A stretch of 64,000 bases of DNA from Flavobacterium psychrotrophum (GTDB taxonomy: Bacteria; Bacteroidota; Bacteroidia; Flavobacteriales; Flavobacteriaceae): assembly GCF_003403075.1 (NCBI RefSeq), contig NZ_CP031557.1:1116001-1180000 (forward strand). Direction: 5' to 3'. The notes beneath the pieces are model-generated. The model was not told the origin of the DNA and made no database searches. It saw only the letters and a list, made by a program, of their open reading frames with translations. Below are positions 26,086-34,270 of the stretch, in pieces (position 1 is the first letter of the stretch; each line of letters starts with the position of its first letter). A program made the translations under genes and the position numbers.

Positions 26086-27870
26086 ATGAAAAGCCGCCTT
26101 ACGCTAAAAAAACTTTGTTTTACCATACTGCTCCTTGCTTCGCTGGGGCTACCTCATTATGCGCAGGCGCAACTGCTTTCTACAGGTACAGAATCTAAAG
26201 AAGCCGCAGAGGCACAATTTGCGCCTGATTCGCTTGAGCGGCGTTCGCCACGCGGTACGGTAAACGGGTTTATACAAGCCGTAGCCGACCAAAATTACAT
26301 TCGTGCAAGCCAATACCTTACGCTTAAGCGTTTATGGCGCACCACAAAGCAGCGTAAGCGTATTGTGGTGAATTTCCAGAAACTACTGGACCGTAGTGGC
26401 GACATGGTGCCTACTAACCTTATAAGCAACAAATACGCCGGCCGTACCGATGATGACCTGGATCCAAACCAGGATATGGTGGGCACGGTTACTGCTGATG
26501 GGCAGGACATAATTTTATATGTAGAAAATGCGGCAGGCGATGGTAACCCGCCGTTATGGCGCTTTTCGGCAGAAACGGTTAATGCCATTGCTGCCATTAC
26601 CATAGAAGATACTTCGTTGCTGGACATTATATTACCCGATGCTCTTAAAATCCGCAAACTGTGGGGTGCACCTTTAGGGCACTGGGTTGCAGTAGTGGTA
26701 ATTGTATTAGTTTCATATTTAATTGCATGGCTGCTGGTAGCGCTTATTGGACTTATAACGCGTATCTACAAAAAAGTGCGCGACCCTGAGAAATGGGAGA
26801 TAATAAAAGCACTGGGGCTGCCACTGCGTTTATGTATTGCCGTATGGATATTTAGTGCCATATCGCAGCAGGTAGGGCTTTCTATTATTGTAAGGCAGCG
26901 TATTAGTAATGTAACCGTTACCATAGTTATAGTAGCGTTTCTTATTTTACTTTGGAGGCTATCTGATATTGTGAGCGAGTATACCAAAAACCGAATGACG
27001 CTGCGCAAACGCATATCGGCCATATCGGTTATATTGTTTCTGCGCCGTATGGCAAAAGCCGCCATTGTAGTTATTGGTGTCATTGCCATATTAGGGGCTG
27101 TAGGTTTTGATGTTACCACATGGCTGGCTGCGTTGGGTATTGGTGGTATTGCCCTGGCCCTGGGTGCGCAAAAAACTATGGAAAACTTTGTGGGGAGTGT
27201 AACCCTGATTGCCGACCAGCCAATACGCATTGGCGATTTTTGTAAGGTGGGAGAGATAACCGGAACGGTAGAGTCTATCGGGATGCGGAGTACGCGCCTG
27301 CGCACACCATCGCGCACGGTGGTTACCATACCTAATGGTTTGTTTAGTAGTAATAACATAGAGAATTATGCCCACCGCGACCGCTTTTTGTTTAACCCTG
27401 TGTTAGAGTTCAGGATGGAAACTACGCCAGATCAGTTGCGCTATCTGTTGGTAGAAATACGTTCGTTGTTTTATGCGCACCCCAAGGTAAACCCAGATCC
27501 TGCCAAGGTACGCTTTGGAGGCCTTACGGCAAATGGCTATAGGGTAGAGGTTACAGCTTATATAAATGCACACAATATAGATACTGCCGAGGAGATAGAA
27601 GAAGACCTGTACCTGCGCATACTGGATATTGTAGCAGCAAGCGGTACTGATTTTGCCTATCCAAGCCAGACACTTTATATGGCACGCGACAAAGGTACCG
27701 ATGCCGAAAAGACAGCGGCAACCGAAGCCATTGTAAAAGAGTGGCGGAATAAAAAAGAACTGCGACTGCCGGCCTTTGAACCGGATCATATTAAAGATAT
27801 AACCGATACACTGGTGTATCCGCCGGAGGAAAGCGTTATAAAACCAGAAAATCCTAATCCATTACCATAA
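26086..27870 (+). CDS. MscS-family mechanosensitive channel
   Basis: 594 residues with a signal peptide (HYAQAQ) and a periplasmic N-terminal domain of about 170 residues. Several membrane helices (about 195-360) lead to the pore-lining Gly/Ala-rich helix IGGIALALGAQKTMENFVGSV. The MscS beta domain follows (PIRIGDFCKVGEITGTVESIGMR, VTIPNGLFSSNNIENY). It should open under membrane tension and release solutes after osmotic downshock. It is larger than E. coli MscS because of the periplasmic part. Its 3' end overlaps the convergent DUF763 gene by 9 bases. Confidence 0.92.
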   Translation: MKSRLTLKKLCFTILLLASLGLPHYAQAQLLSTGTESKEAAEAQFAPDSLERRSPRGTVNGFIQAVADQNYIRASQYLTLKRLWRTTKQRKRIVVNFQKLLDRSGDMVPTNLISNKYAGRTDDDLDPNQDMVGTVTADGQDIILYVENAAGDGNPPLWRFSAETVNAIAAITIEDTSLLDIILPDALKIRKLWGAPLGHWVAVVVIVLVSYLIAWLLVALIGLITRIYKKVRDPEKWEIIKALGLPLRLCIAVWIFSAISQQVGLSIIVRQRISNVTVTIVIVAFLILLWRLSDIVSEYTKNRMTLRKRISAISVILFLRRMAKAAIVVIGVIAILGAVGFDVTTWLAALGIGGIALALGAQKTMENFVGSVTLIADQPIRIGDFCKVGEITGTVESIGMRSTRLRTPSRTVVTIPNGLFSSNNIENYAHRDRFLFNPVLEFRMETTPDQLRYLLVEIRSLFYAHPKVNPDPAKVRFGGLTANGYRVEVTAYINAHNIDTAEEIEEDLYLRILDIVAASGTDFAYPSQTLYMARDKGTDAEKTAATEAIVKEWRNKKELRLPAFEPDHIKDITDTLVYPPEESVIKPENPNPLP

Positions 27871-29079
27871 GGTAAGCTGGTTTTCATCGCCGGGTTTTTT
27901 CTTAGGTGGTTTGGCTTTGCCAAAAATAGTGCGGCCACCATATAAATGCGATTCATTGCGCTCTTTTTGAATGAGTGCGTCAAAGTTGGTATTTGGTGTA
28001 AAGTTTTTTTCAGCATCCATAGCTATTTCAGATAGTTTCCTGATGGCCTGCATCTTGTCGCTATTGCCTATTTTTGCCCGGTTAATAGCTGTTTGCAACG
28101 TATTGATGGTTTCATCAAATACATTAACCGGTACCGGAAACGGATGCCCGTCTTTACCGCCATGCGCGAATGAAAAGCGTGCCGGATCGTCAAAGCGGGT
28201 AGGGGTGCCATAAATTACCTCGCTAACCAACGCCAGTGATTGTACCGTTCTTGGCCCCATACCCTGAAGCATCAGCAGGCTTTCAAAATCTTCGGGCTTA
28301 TTTTCATGTGCTACGCAAAGCATGGCACCCAGGCGTTTCATGTTTACATCCTTCATCCGAACATCATGATGATTAGGCATTACCAGGTGCTGCACTTCTT
28401 TAAGTATCTTATCAGGATCTTCCTGAAGTATGGCTAATGATTTTTCGCGGGTTATTGCCGCAGATCCCGCAGTAAGATTGAGAATTTTGCCCTGGTTTTC
28501 GCCATAAATAAACGTGTGCGGCTCATTGATAAACGACTTTAAATCGTGGCTGTGCCAGTGGTAGCGGCGTGCGGTAGATGTAAAGTTGTTCATACCCTGT
28601 TGTATTACACACCAGTCGCCCTGTGCGTTTACAATAAAGTTATGCTGGTAAAGCTGAAAACCATCCTGTATGGCCGTGTTGTCTACTTTAGCGGTAAGGC
28701 GGCTCAGCCCCGCGAGTTCTGTGCCGTTAAGCCCCGTGCGGTTGCCCACGGTAATTAGCTCATCGGGCGTTTTCATAGAGTTCTTGCCTTTGCCGCCGCA
28801 AATGTAAATACCCAGTTCTTTGCTGTGCGGGTTAACCGATTTCTTGAGTGCGCCCAATACCGATGTTGTAATGCCCGATGAATGCCAGTCCATACCCATA
28901 ACCGCGCCAAAACTCTGAAACCAGAATGGGTTAGCCAGTTTGGCAATAACCTCCTGCGTGCCAAATTCCATTGCAATGGTTTCTACAATAGCAAGGCCCA
29001 GCTGTGCCATGCGCTCAGAGAGCCACAGCGGTACATGGCCGCCATGCAGCGGCAAATCAGCAGAACCGGATCGTTTCAT
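27862..29079 (-). CDS. DUF763 family protein
   Basis: 405 residues that I recognise as the DUF763 family, whose function is unknown. Features include the N-terminal SGSADLPLHGGHVPLWL and FQSFGAVMGMDWHSSGITT. A helix-hairpin-helix-like segment (LLMLQGMGPRTVQSLALVSE, about 267-286) suggests nucleic-acid contact. Conserved His and Trp residues are frequent (RRYHWHSHDLK). No membrane segment or signal is present. The 3' end overlaps the MscS gene by 9 bases in opposite orientation. A role in DNA or RNA handling is only an inference from the hairpin motif. Confidence 0.8.
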   Translation of the reverse strand: MKRSGSADLPLHGGHVPLWLSERMAQLGLAIVETIAMEFGTQEVIAKLANPFWFQSFGAVMGMDWHSSGITTSVLGALKKSVNPHSKELGIYICGGKGKNSMKTPDELITVGNRTGLNGTELAGLSRLTAKVDNTAIQDGFQLYQHNFIVNAQGDWCVIQQGMNNFTSTARRYHWHSHDLKSFINEPHTFIYGENQGKILNLTAGSAAITREKSLAILQEDPDKILKEVQHLVMPNHHDVRMKDVNMKRLGAMLCVAHENKPEDFESLLMLQGMGPRTVQSLALVSEVIYGTPTRFDDPARFSFAHGGKDGHPFPVPVNVFDETINTLQTAINRAKIGNSDKMQAIRKLSEIAMDAEKNFTPNTNFDALIQKERNESHLYGGRTIFGKAKPPKKKPGDENQLTLW

Positions 29080-29159
29080 GGATTGAATTTTGGGTAACCG
29101 TATTGCAAAGATAAGCGATATGCTGCCGCTGAAATTTGTTGAAACTGTTAATTAAAACG

Positions 29160-29188
29160 CCAAAAGCCTGCACAAAGCAGGCTTTTGG
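29160..29188 (-). terminator. Terminator after the carboxylesterase gene
   Basis: Perfect 12-bp stem CCAAAAGCCTGC/GCAGGCTTTTGG with a 5-base loop, between two minus-strand genes. Confidence 0.8.
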
Positions 29189-29228
29189 TTAGCGGCTTGG
29201 GACTACTCCCGCGCAGCGTAAAACTTGG

Positions 29229-30857
29229 TTATTTCTTACTATACTGCTTATCTAAAAACAAATACCTGTCGCGGTGCGGCTCTTTATAAGCTTTAGGAGT
29301 GGCATTGATTTCCATAAGTGTCATTTCACCATCTTTAGTGCTTACAGGCCATTGCGGTAATTTTTTACTGTTAGGGTTTCCCGTCTTTATAAAGTTGGCA
29401 AAATACTCTTCTCCGGCTTCACTGGCCTTATAATCGTCTGGTGTCCATTCATACACGGTATTGGTGGCAAGGTTGCCCAGCAGGTATTCAATGTCGCTGG
29501 CGTGTGCAGCACCTTTAAGTGCATCGGGCATTTTGTTTTCTTCTTTCTTGCCGTCATCTTTTATTATACCACCGGCAAGGCCTGCTTTTGCATTACCCAT
29601 TTCGGCTTTCATAGGTGGGCGTGCCTGGCTAAAGATGTATGCGTAAACAGGTTGGCTTGTAGTTTTTCGTTGCAGGTCTAACCATTTCCATGTGCTGTAT
29701 ACAATAAAGTTATCGCTGGCAAGTGCGGTAGCCGATGCTATAACCTGCTTCTCGTCTTCGCCGGGATATAATTCAAAAACAATCTCTGCATTGTTGCCAT
29801 ATTTTTGTTTTACAATTTCGGTGTAGTTTTTAGGCGAAGGATATTTACCCATCATAAATGCCTGGTAGGGTATTTCGGCAGATGTCCATCCGGCAAGAAG
29901 GGGTACTTTAGCCTGCTCGCCCGCAGCAAAGATCTCTGAGGGTAGCTTAGGTAAAAAATAGCCATCTACAACAGCTTTGGTCTGGAATGCACCCCATTTA
30001 GAAGCTTCTTCCAGTAATTGTTCAGCAGGTATGGCACGAAGTTCATCTAGATTACCTGCTTTAACCTTTACGGCAAACTGCTTACCGTGCTCTTCATGCT
30101 CCGCCATTGGTATGGCATCAAGCGTAGGGTTTATCATGGCACCGCTTTGCCCTATAGCACCGGCAATAAGGTTTTTAGACAGGGGAGAGGCCATTTGCGC
30201 CGATACTGATATCGACCCGGCAGATTCGCCTGCTATGGTTATTTTATCGGGGTCGCCGCCAAAGGCAGCAATGTTTTTCTTTACCCAAAGCAACGCGGCA
30301 TTCTGGTCGAGCAGGCCATAATTTCCCGAAGCGTGGTTTGGCGACTCATTAGTTAGTTCCGGGTGCGAAAAGAACCCGAAGATACCCAGCCTGTAATTAA
30401 GGGTTACCGTTACAATGCCCCTTTCGGCAAGGCTCTCGCCGTCGTAACGGTTTTCAGAACCATCTCCGGCTACAAAGCCACCACCGTAAAAATACACCAG
30501 TACGGGCAGTTTTTCATTTGGTTTTTTAGTGGGTGTCCATACGTTGAGGTACAGGCAGTCTTCACTCATTTTTGGCGCGCGAAAATCCATATCGCCAAAT
30601 ACAGGCTTTTGCATGGCATTAGCCCCAAAGGTTACTGCTTTGCGCACGCCCGTCCACTTTAGGGGAGCCTGCGGTTCGCGCCAGCGCAGCTTGCCCACAG
30701 GTGCCTGGGCAAAGGGTATGCCCCGGTAGGTTTCAATACCGCTTTTTAACGTGAGCCCTTCTACAATACCCTGCTCTGTTTTTGCCTGTGGCGCTTTTTG
30801 AGCCACGGCAGCCACAGTAGCTATTGAAAATGCCAGTATCAGAAATTTTTTTATCAT
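29229..30857 (-). CDS. Secreted type B carboxylesterase
   Basis: 542 residues from the ATG at 30857, which gives a signal peptide (ATVAAVAQ). An alpha/beta hydrolase of the carboxylesterase type B family. The oxyanion loop is YFYGGGFVAGD, the nucleophile is Ser212 in GESAGS, and EDCLYLNVWTP is the family's second signature. The His in GAAHASDIEYLLG is the likely catalytic base. It should hydrolyse ester bonds in the periplasm or outside the cell; the natural substrate is unknown. It is bounded by its own promoter and terminator. Confidence 0.92.
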   Translation of the reverse strand: MIKKFLILAFSIATVAAVAQKAPQAKTEQGIVEGLTLKSGIETYRGIPFAQAPVGKLRWREPQAPLKWTGVRKAVTFGANAMQKPVFGDMDFRAPKMSEDCLYLNVWTPTKKPNEKLPVLVYFYGGGFVAGDGSENRYDGESLAERGIVTVTLNYRLGIFGFFSHPELTNESPNHASGNYGLLDQNAALLWVKKNIAAFGGDPDKITIAGESAGSISVSAQMASPLSKNLIAGAIGQSGAMINPTLDAIPMAEHEEHGKQFAVKVKAGNLDELRAIPAEQLLEEASKWGAFQTKAVVDGYFLPKLPSEIFAAGEQAKVPLLAGWTSAEIPYQAFMMGKYPSPKNYTEIVKQKYGNNAEIVFELYPGEDEKQVIASATALASDNFIVYSTWKWLDLQRKTTSQPVYAYIFSQARPPMKAEMGNAKAGLAGGIIKDDGKKEENKMPDALKGAAHASDIEYLLGNLATNTVYEWTPDDYKASEAGEEYFANFIKTGNPNSKKLPQWPVSTKDGEMTLMEINATPKAYKEPHRDRYLFLDKQYSKK

Positions 30858-30881
30858 AACGAAATCGTTTTTGGTTGTAAA

Positions 30882-30889
30882 CAAATGTA
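30882..30889 (-). promoter_or_regulatory. -7 promoter box for the carboxylesterase gene
   Basis: TACATTTG on the minus strand, an exact TAnnTTTG, 24 bases before the chosen ATG. This also supports that start over the one further upstream. Confidence 0.5.
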
Positions 30890-30909
30890 CTCAAAAATCT
30901 AATGCTTAG

Positions 30910-31368
30910 TTATAAAGCAATAATATTTGTGTTCTTAACTTCGCCTATCATAAAGGTGCTGTGTGTACTGCCTATATGGTGCAGGGTAGTAAGCTTTGTT
31001 ACCATAAATTCGCGGTACTCTTCCATATTAGCCACATATATTTTAAGAATGTAGTCATAATCGCCGCTTACATGGTAGCATTCCAGCACTTCAGAGAGTT
31101 GGGTAACTTCTTTTTCGAATTTTGTCAGGTATTCTTTTGTATGCTGAATGAGTTTCAGGTGGCAAAATACCACAAAACCACGGCCTACTTTGTTACGGTC
31201 TACCAGGGCTACATATTTACTGATAATACCCTCGCGCTCCAGTTTTTTAATACGTTCGTATATGGCGGTTACGGAAAGGCTCAGTTTTGCAGAAAGCTGT
31301 TTTGTGGTTTGGGTGCTGTCTTCCTGTAGTAGTTGCAGTAATTTTTTATCGGTGGTGTCTAAAGGCAT
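30910..31368 (-). CDS. Lrp/AsnC family transcriptional regulator
   Basis: 152 residues. The N-terminal winged helix-turn-helix reads TDKKLLQLLQEDSTQTTKQL and TAIYERIKKLEREGII. The C-terminal RAM domain (about 65-150) has VSGDYDYILKIYV, the usual amino-acid-binding core. Such proteins form octamers and respond to amino acids. It is divergent from a PLP-dependent sulfur amino-acid lyase gene, with a palindrome in the shared intergenic region, so control of that enzyme is a reasonable inference. Confidence 0.92.
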   Translation of the reverse strand: MPLDTTDKKLLQLLQEDSTQTTKQLSAKLSLSVTAIYERIKKLEREGIISKYVALVDRNKVGRGFVVFCHLKLIQHTKEYLTKFEKEVTQLSEVLECYHVSGDYDYILKIYVANMEEYREFMVTKLTTLHHIGSTHSTFMIGEVKNTNIIAL

Positions 31369-31407
31369 CTGAATGATTTTCGGTTTTAGATGTTTAATCT
31401 TTTGATG

Positions 31408-31426
31408 ATTAGATAATATATCTAAT
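31408..31426. promoter_or_regulatory. Candidate Lrp/AsnC operator
   Basis: ATTAGATA-ATA-TATCTAAT is a perfect 8-bp palindrome with a 3-base spacer. It sits 40 bases before the regulator gene and 131 before the divergent lyase gene. The AT-rich, 19-bp form suits an Lrp-type site, but the assignment is inferred from position. Confidence 0.5.
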
Positions 31427-31556
31427 ATTTTTTAAAATTATAGATTTAAAATCATTAAATAAAAATATTAATTGATTTTTTGTTTCATAATTATTCACTT
31501 TGTTTAAAGCTAACGGCTGTTATTTACCCAAACCCATAACTACAAACAATAAGCAA

Positions 31557-32780
31557 ATGAAAAATTTCAATCCCGCAGATAACATACAGGACCTGCAATA
31601 TTTTGGCGAATTTGGCGGAGTAAACCCTTCAATATCAGATTCGTCTACCTATACATTCCTTTCGGCAAAAACAATGTTTGATACCTTTGAAGGCAATGCC
31701 GATGGCTGCTATCTGTACAGCCGTCACTCATCGCCCAGTAACCTGTACTTAGGCCAGGCGCTTGCCGCTATGGAAGGTACCGAGACTGCTAACGTGGCTG
31801 CATCGGGTATGGGGGCAATAACATCGGTACTGTTACAGCTTTGCCAAAGCGGCGACCACATAGTATCGAGCCGCACCATTTATGGCGGTACCTATGCCTT
31901 TATGAAAAACTTTATGCCTAAGCTGGGCATTACCACAACTTTTGTAGATACCACAAAAATAGAAAAGGTAGAAGCTGCCATTACTCCAAATACTAAAGTG
32001 TTGTACTGCGAAACGGTAAGTAATCCGTTGCTTGAAATAGCCGATATTGCTGCCCTGAGCCGCCTTGCCAAAAAACATAACCTTAAACTGGTTGTAGACA
32101 ATACCTTCTCGCCATTGTCTGTTTCGCCTGTAAAACTGGGAGCCGATGTGGTGGTACACAGCCTTACCAAATTTATAAACGGCAGCAGCGATACTGTGGG
32201 TGGGGTAGCGTGTGGTACCCAGGCATTTATTGATGAGATGCGAAACGTAAACAACGGCGCCGCCATGCTGCTGGGACCAACGATGGACAGCCTGCGTGCG
32301 GCAAGTGTTATGAAGAACCTGCGCACCCTGCACATCCGTATGAAACAACACAGCCATAATGCGCTGTACCTTGCCACACGTTTTGAACAGGACGGACTTA
32401 AGGTGGTATATCCGGGGCTTAAGAGCCATCCAGGGCATGAGCTGTATAAGGGCATGATAAATCCTGAGTATGGTTTTGGCGGACTCATGACTCTTGACGT
32501 GGGTAGCCTTGATAAAGCCAACGAACTTATGGAATTGATGCAGCACCGCAACCTGGGGTACCTTGCTGTAAGTTTAGGATTCTACAAAACCTTATTTAGC
32601 GCGCCGGGTACATCAACATCAAGTGAAATACCGTTGGATGAACAAAAAGAAATGGGACTTACAGACGGGCTTATCCGTTTTTCGATAGGGCTTGATAATG
32701 ATATAGAACGCACATATAAGATGATGCGTGAATGTATGGAAACTGTGGGAGTATTTAAAGAAGCTGTTTCTGAATTTTAG
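31557..32780 (+). CDS. Methionine gamma-lyase-like PLP enzyme
   Basis: 407 residues from the ATG at 31557; the frame is open upstream but that part lies in the divergent promoter region. The Cys/Met metabolism PLP fold is clear. The PLP lysine is Lys205 in VVHSLTKFINGSSDTVGG. YLYSRHSSPSNLYLGQALAAMEG and the C-terminal SLGFYKTLFSAPGTSTSSEIP are family blocks. Members either split methionine or cystathionine or use activated homoserine; the lyase call is the most common for this subgroup but is not certain. It is divergent from the Lrp-type regulator gene. Confidence 0.88.
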   Translation: MKNFNPADNIQDLQYFGEFGGVNPSISDSSTYTFLSAKTMFDTFEGNADGCYLYSRHSSPSNLYLGQALAAMEGTETANVAASGMGAITSVLLQLCQSGDHIVSSRTIYGGTYAFMKNFMPKLGITTTFVDTTKIEKVEAAITPNTKVLYCETVSNPLLEIADIAALSRLAKKHNLKLVVDNTFSPLSVSPVKLGADVVVHSLTKFINGSSDTVGGVACGTQAFIDEMRNVNNGAAMLLGPTMDSLRAASVMKNLRTLHIRMKQHSHNALYLATRFEQDGLKVVYPGLKSHPGHELYKGMINPEYGFGGLMTLDVGSLDKANELMELMQHRNLGYLAVSLGFYKTLFSAPGTSTSSEIPLDEQKEMGLTDGLIRFSIGLDNDIERTYKMMRECMETVGVFKEAVSEF

Positions 32781-32798
32781 GATTTTTGATTTTAGTGG

Positions 32799-32831
32799 AT
32801 CCGCTGAAGTAATACTTTGGCGGATTTTTTG
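32799..32831 (+). terminator. Terminator after the gamma-lyase gene
   Basis: ATCCGC/GCGGAT stem with an inner AAGT/ACTT pairing and a T6 run, 19 bases after the stop codon. Confidence 0.65.
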
Positions 32832-32847
32832 TTTTCAGGAGTTTGAC

Positions 32848-33104
32848 TTATTCGTAAATTTTTGCCCCGCGAAATATATCTGAAAAAGTTTTCCAGCTTG
32901 GCTGGTCAGCATTGATGTTTTGATTAGTGTTGTCATAATAACCCTGTATATCATTCGCGTAAGTGCTTAGGGCTTCCAAAAAGAGAGGGAGGGTGTTATT
33001 CTCCCATCTCTCAGGATTTTCTGATAGGTCTGTAGTAAAAGGTCTATAAATTCAGAGAAACTATGCCTGTCTGTTACTTTAAAATCGCCTAGTGTGTCAT
33101 TCAT
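32848..33104 (-). pseudogene. Frameshifted DUF7660-family gene
   Basis: On the minus strand an ATG at 33104 opens MNDTLGDFKVTDRHSFSEFIDLL and then runs to a stop. The next frame continues with TDLSENPERWENNTLPLFLE, ALSTYANDIQGYYDNTNQNI and a C terminus FSDIFRGAKIYE ending at 32848. Restoring one T in the run at 33037-33040 (AAAA on the plus strand) joins the two parts into one protein of about 85 residues that fits DUF7660. DUF7660 proteins are small and of unknown function. It is a recent pseudogene or a sequencing error. Confidence 0.75.
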
Positions 33105-33185
33105 AATTTATTAGTATTGATGATTGTCAGAATGTTTACTAAAATTAATCAAGAGTAACGGTGTATGTTATTAAATGTAAAAATA

Positions 33186-34163
33186 TTAGCAATTTAATTT
33201 ATCATTATAATTGTGTGGAACCAATTCCAAAGTTTTTACTGACCAATCAACAATCTTAGTTATAATGTTGTCATAGACATCATCATCTAAATAGGGATTT
33301 TTCTCTCTTGACAACAGGTTTAAATTATTATTTGTTTCGGCAATTTCAATTTCATTAAAAATATTTTTGTCGGTCAGATACGTCTTAAGGTAGTTAACTA
33401 ATATCAGGTGGCAATTTTTATTAAAGTTGGCACTGCCATTCCGTTGGGCTTCATCCCTGAGTTTTTCAATTGCCCTTATTAATTCTCCCTGTACTGTTGT
33501 TGCCTGCCCTGATCTAGGGACAAGTTTCTGCCACATTATCTTTGATGTTTCAAAATAATCTTCACTATTAACTATAGTATGAAGATGTTTAATATCGATA
33601 TTATTTTCAAAAGTTTCTTTTTCATTTTCAAGACTTTCTTCATTTTCGGGGAATGATTCAGCATCAAATCCGTAATCCATAGTTTTCAAAAACTCAGAAA
33701 ATCTTTCCCTGTTCCAAGACATTCCCATATTTATAACTTTTTCTGTAATTTCAGCGCCTCTACCTATTAGGTATTTTGCTGCTGGAAGTGGATCCGAAAA
33801 AGTATTCGTAAATATTTTAGAAAGAGGGGTTAAATTAAATCTATCCGTTTGTTCCAGGTTAGCACCAGCTTCAACAAGCAATTTTATGCTTTCTAAACGC
33901 CTTTGGTCGCAAGCCCGAAGCAAAGCTGATTCCTCAACGATTGCACCAGGCACTCTATAGTCTATATCATCAACCCGCTCAATCAGGATTTTCAGGATGT
34001 TAACACGTTCTAAGTAGGCTGCAATAATCAATGGGGTATCTCCTGTTACATCTATCGCACTAACCCCTATTTCGTTCAGTACTTCAAGAGCTTTTTCTTC
34101 ATTAACTTTTTTACCGTTGTAACCCAAAAGATTCTTAAATGTGGTAAGTGTGCTTTTTGTCAT
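33186..34163 (-). CDS. Ankyrin-repeat protein with uncharacterised C-terminal domain
   Basis: 325 residues, cytoplasmic. Three to four ankyrin repeats occupy about 35-145 (GDTPLIIAAYLERVNILKIL, ESALLRACDQRRLESIKLLV, LTPLSKIF). A Glu-rich spacer (165-190) leads to an alpha-helical domain (195-325) starting SEDYFETSKIMWQKLVP and including TTVQGELIRAIEKLRDEAQR. I know this last segment only as a recurring uncharacterised domain. The neighbourhood, a broken DUF7660 gene and no toxin, is what an orphaned immunity-type locus would look like, but no direct evidence shows that. Confidence 0.75.
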   Translation of the reverse strand: MTKSTLTTFKNLLGYNGKKVNEEKALEVLNEIGVSAIDVTGDTPLIIAAYLERVNILKILIERVDDIDYRVPGAIVEESALLRACDQRRLESIKLLVEAGANLEQTDRFNLTPLSKIFTNTFSDPLPAAKYLIGRGAEITEKVINMGMSWNRERFSEFLKTMDYGFDAESFPENEESLENEKETFENNIDIKHLHTIVNSEDYFETSKIMWQKLVPRSGQATTVQGELIRAIEKLRDEAQRNGSANFNKNCHLILVNYLKTYLTDKNIFNEIEIAETNNNLNLLSREKNPYLDDDVYDNIITKIVDWSVKTLELVPHNYNDKLNC

Positions 34164-34270
34164 GTTTAACTTGTTCGGTTGATGCTCTCAAATATATAAA
34201 ATTCTCCACCTAAAAATCCCCCTTCACAAATTTCTAATTTTCCTATCTTAGCAACTTTAAAACTACAACA

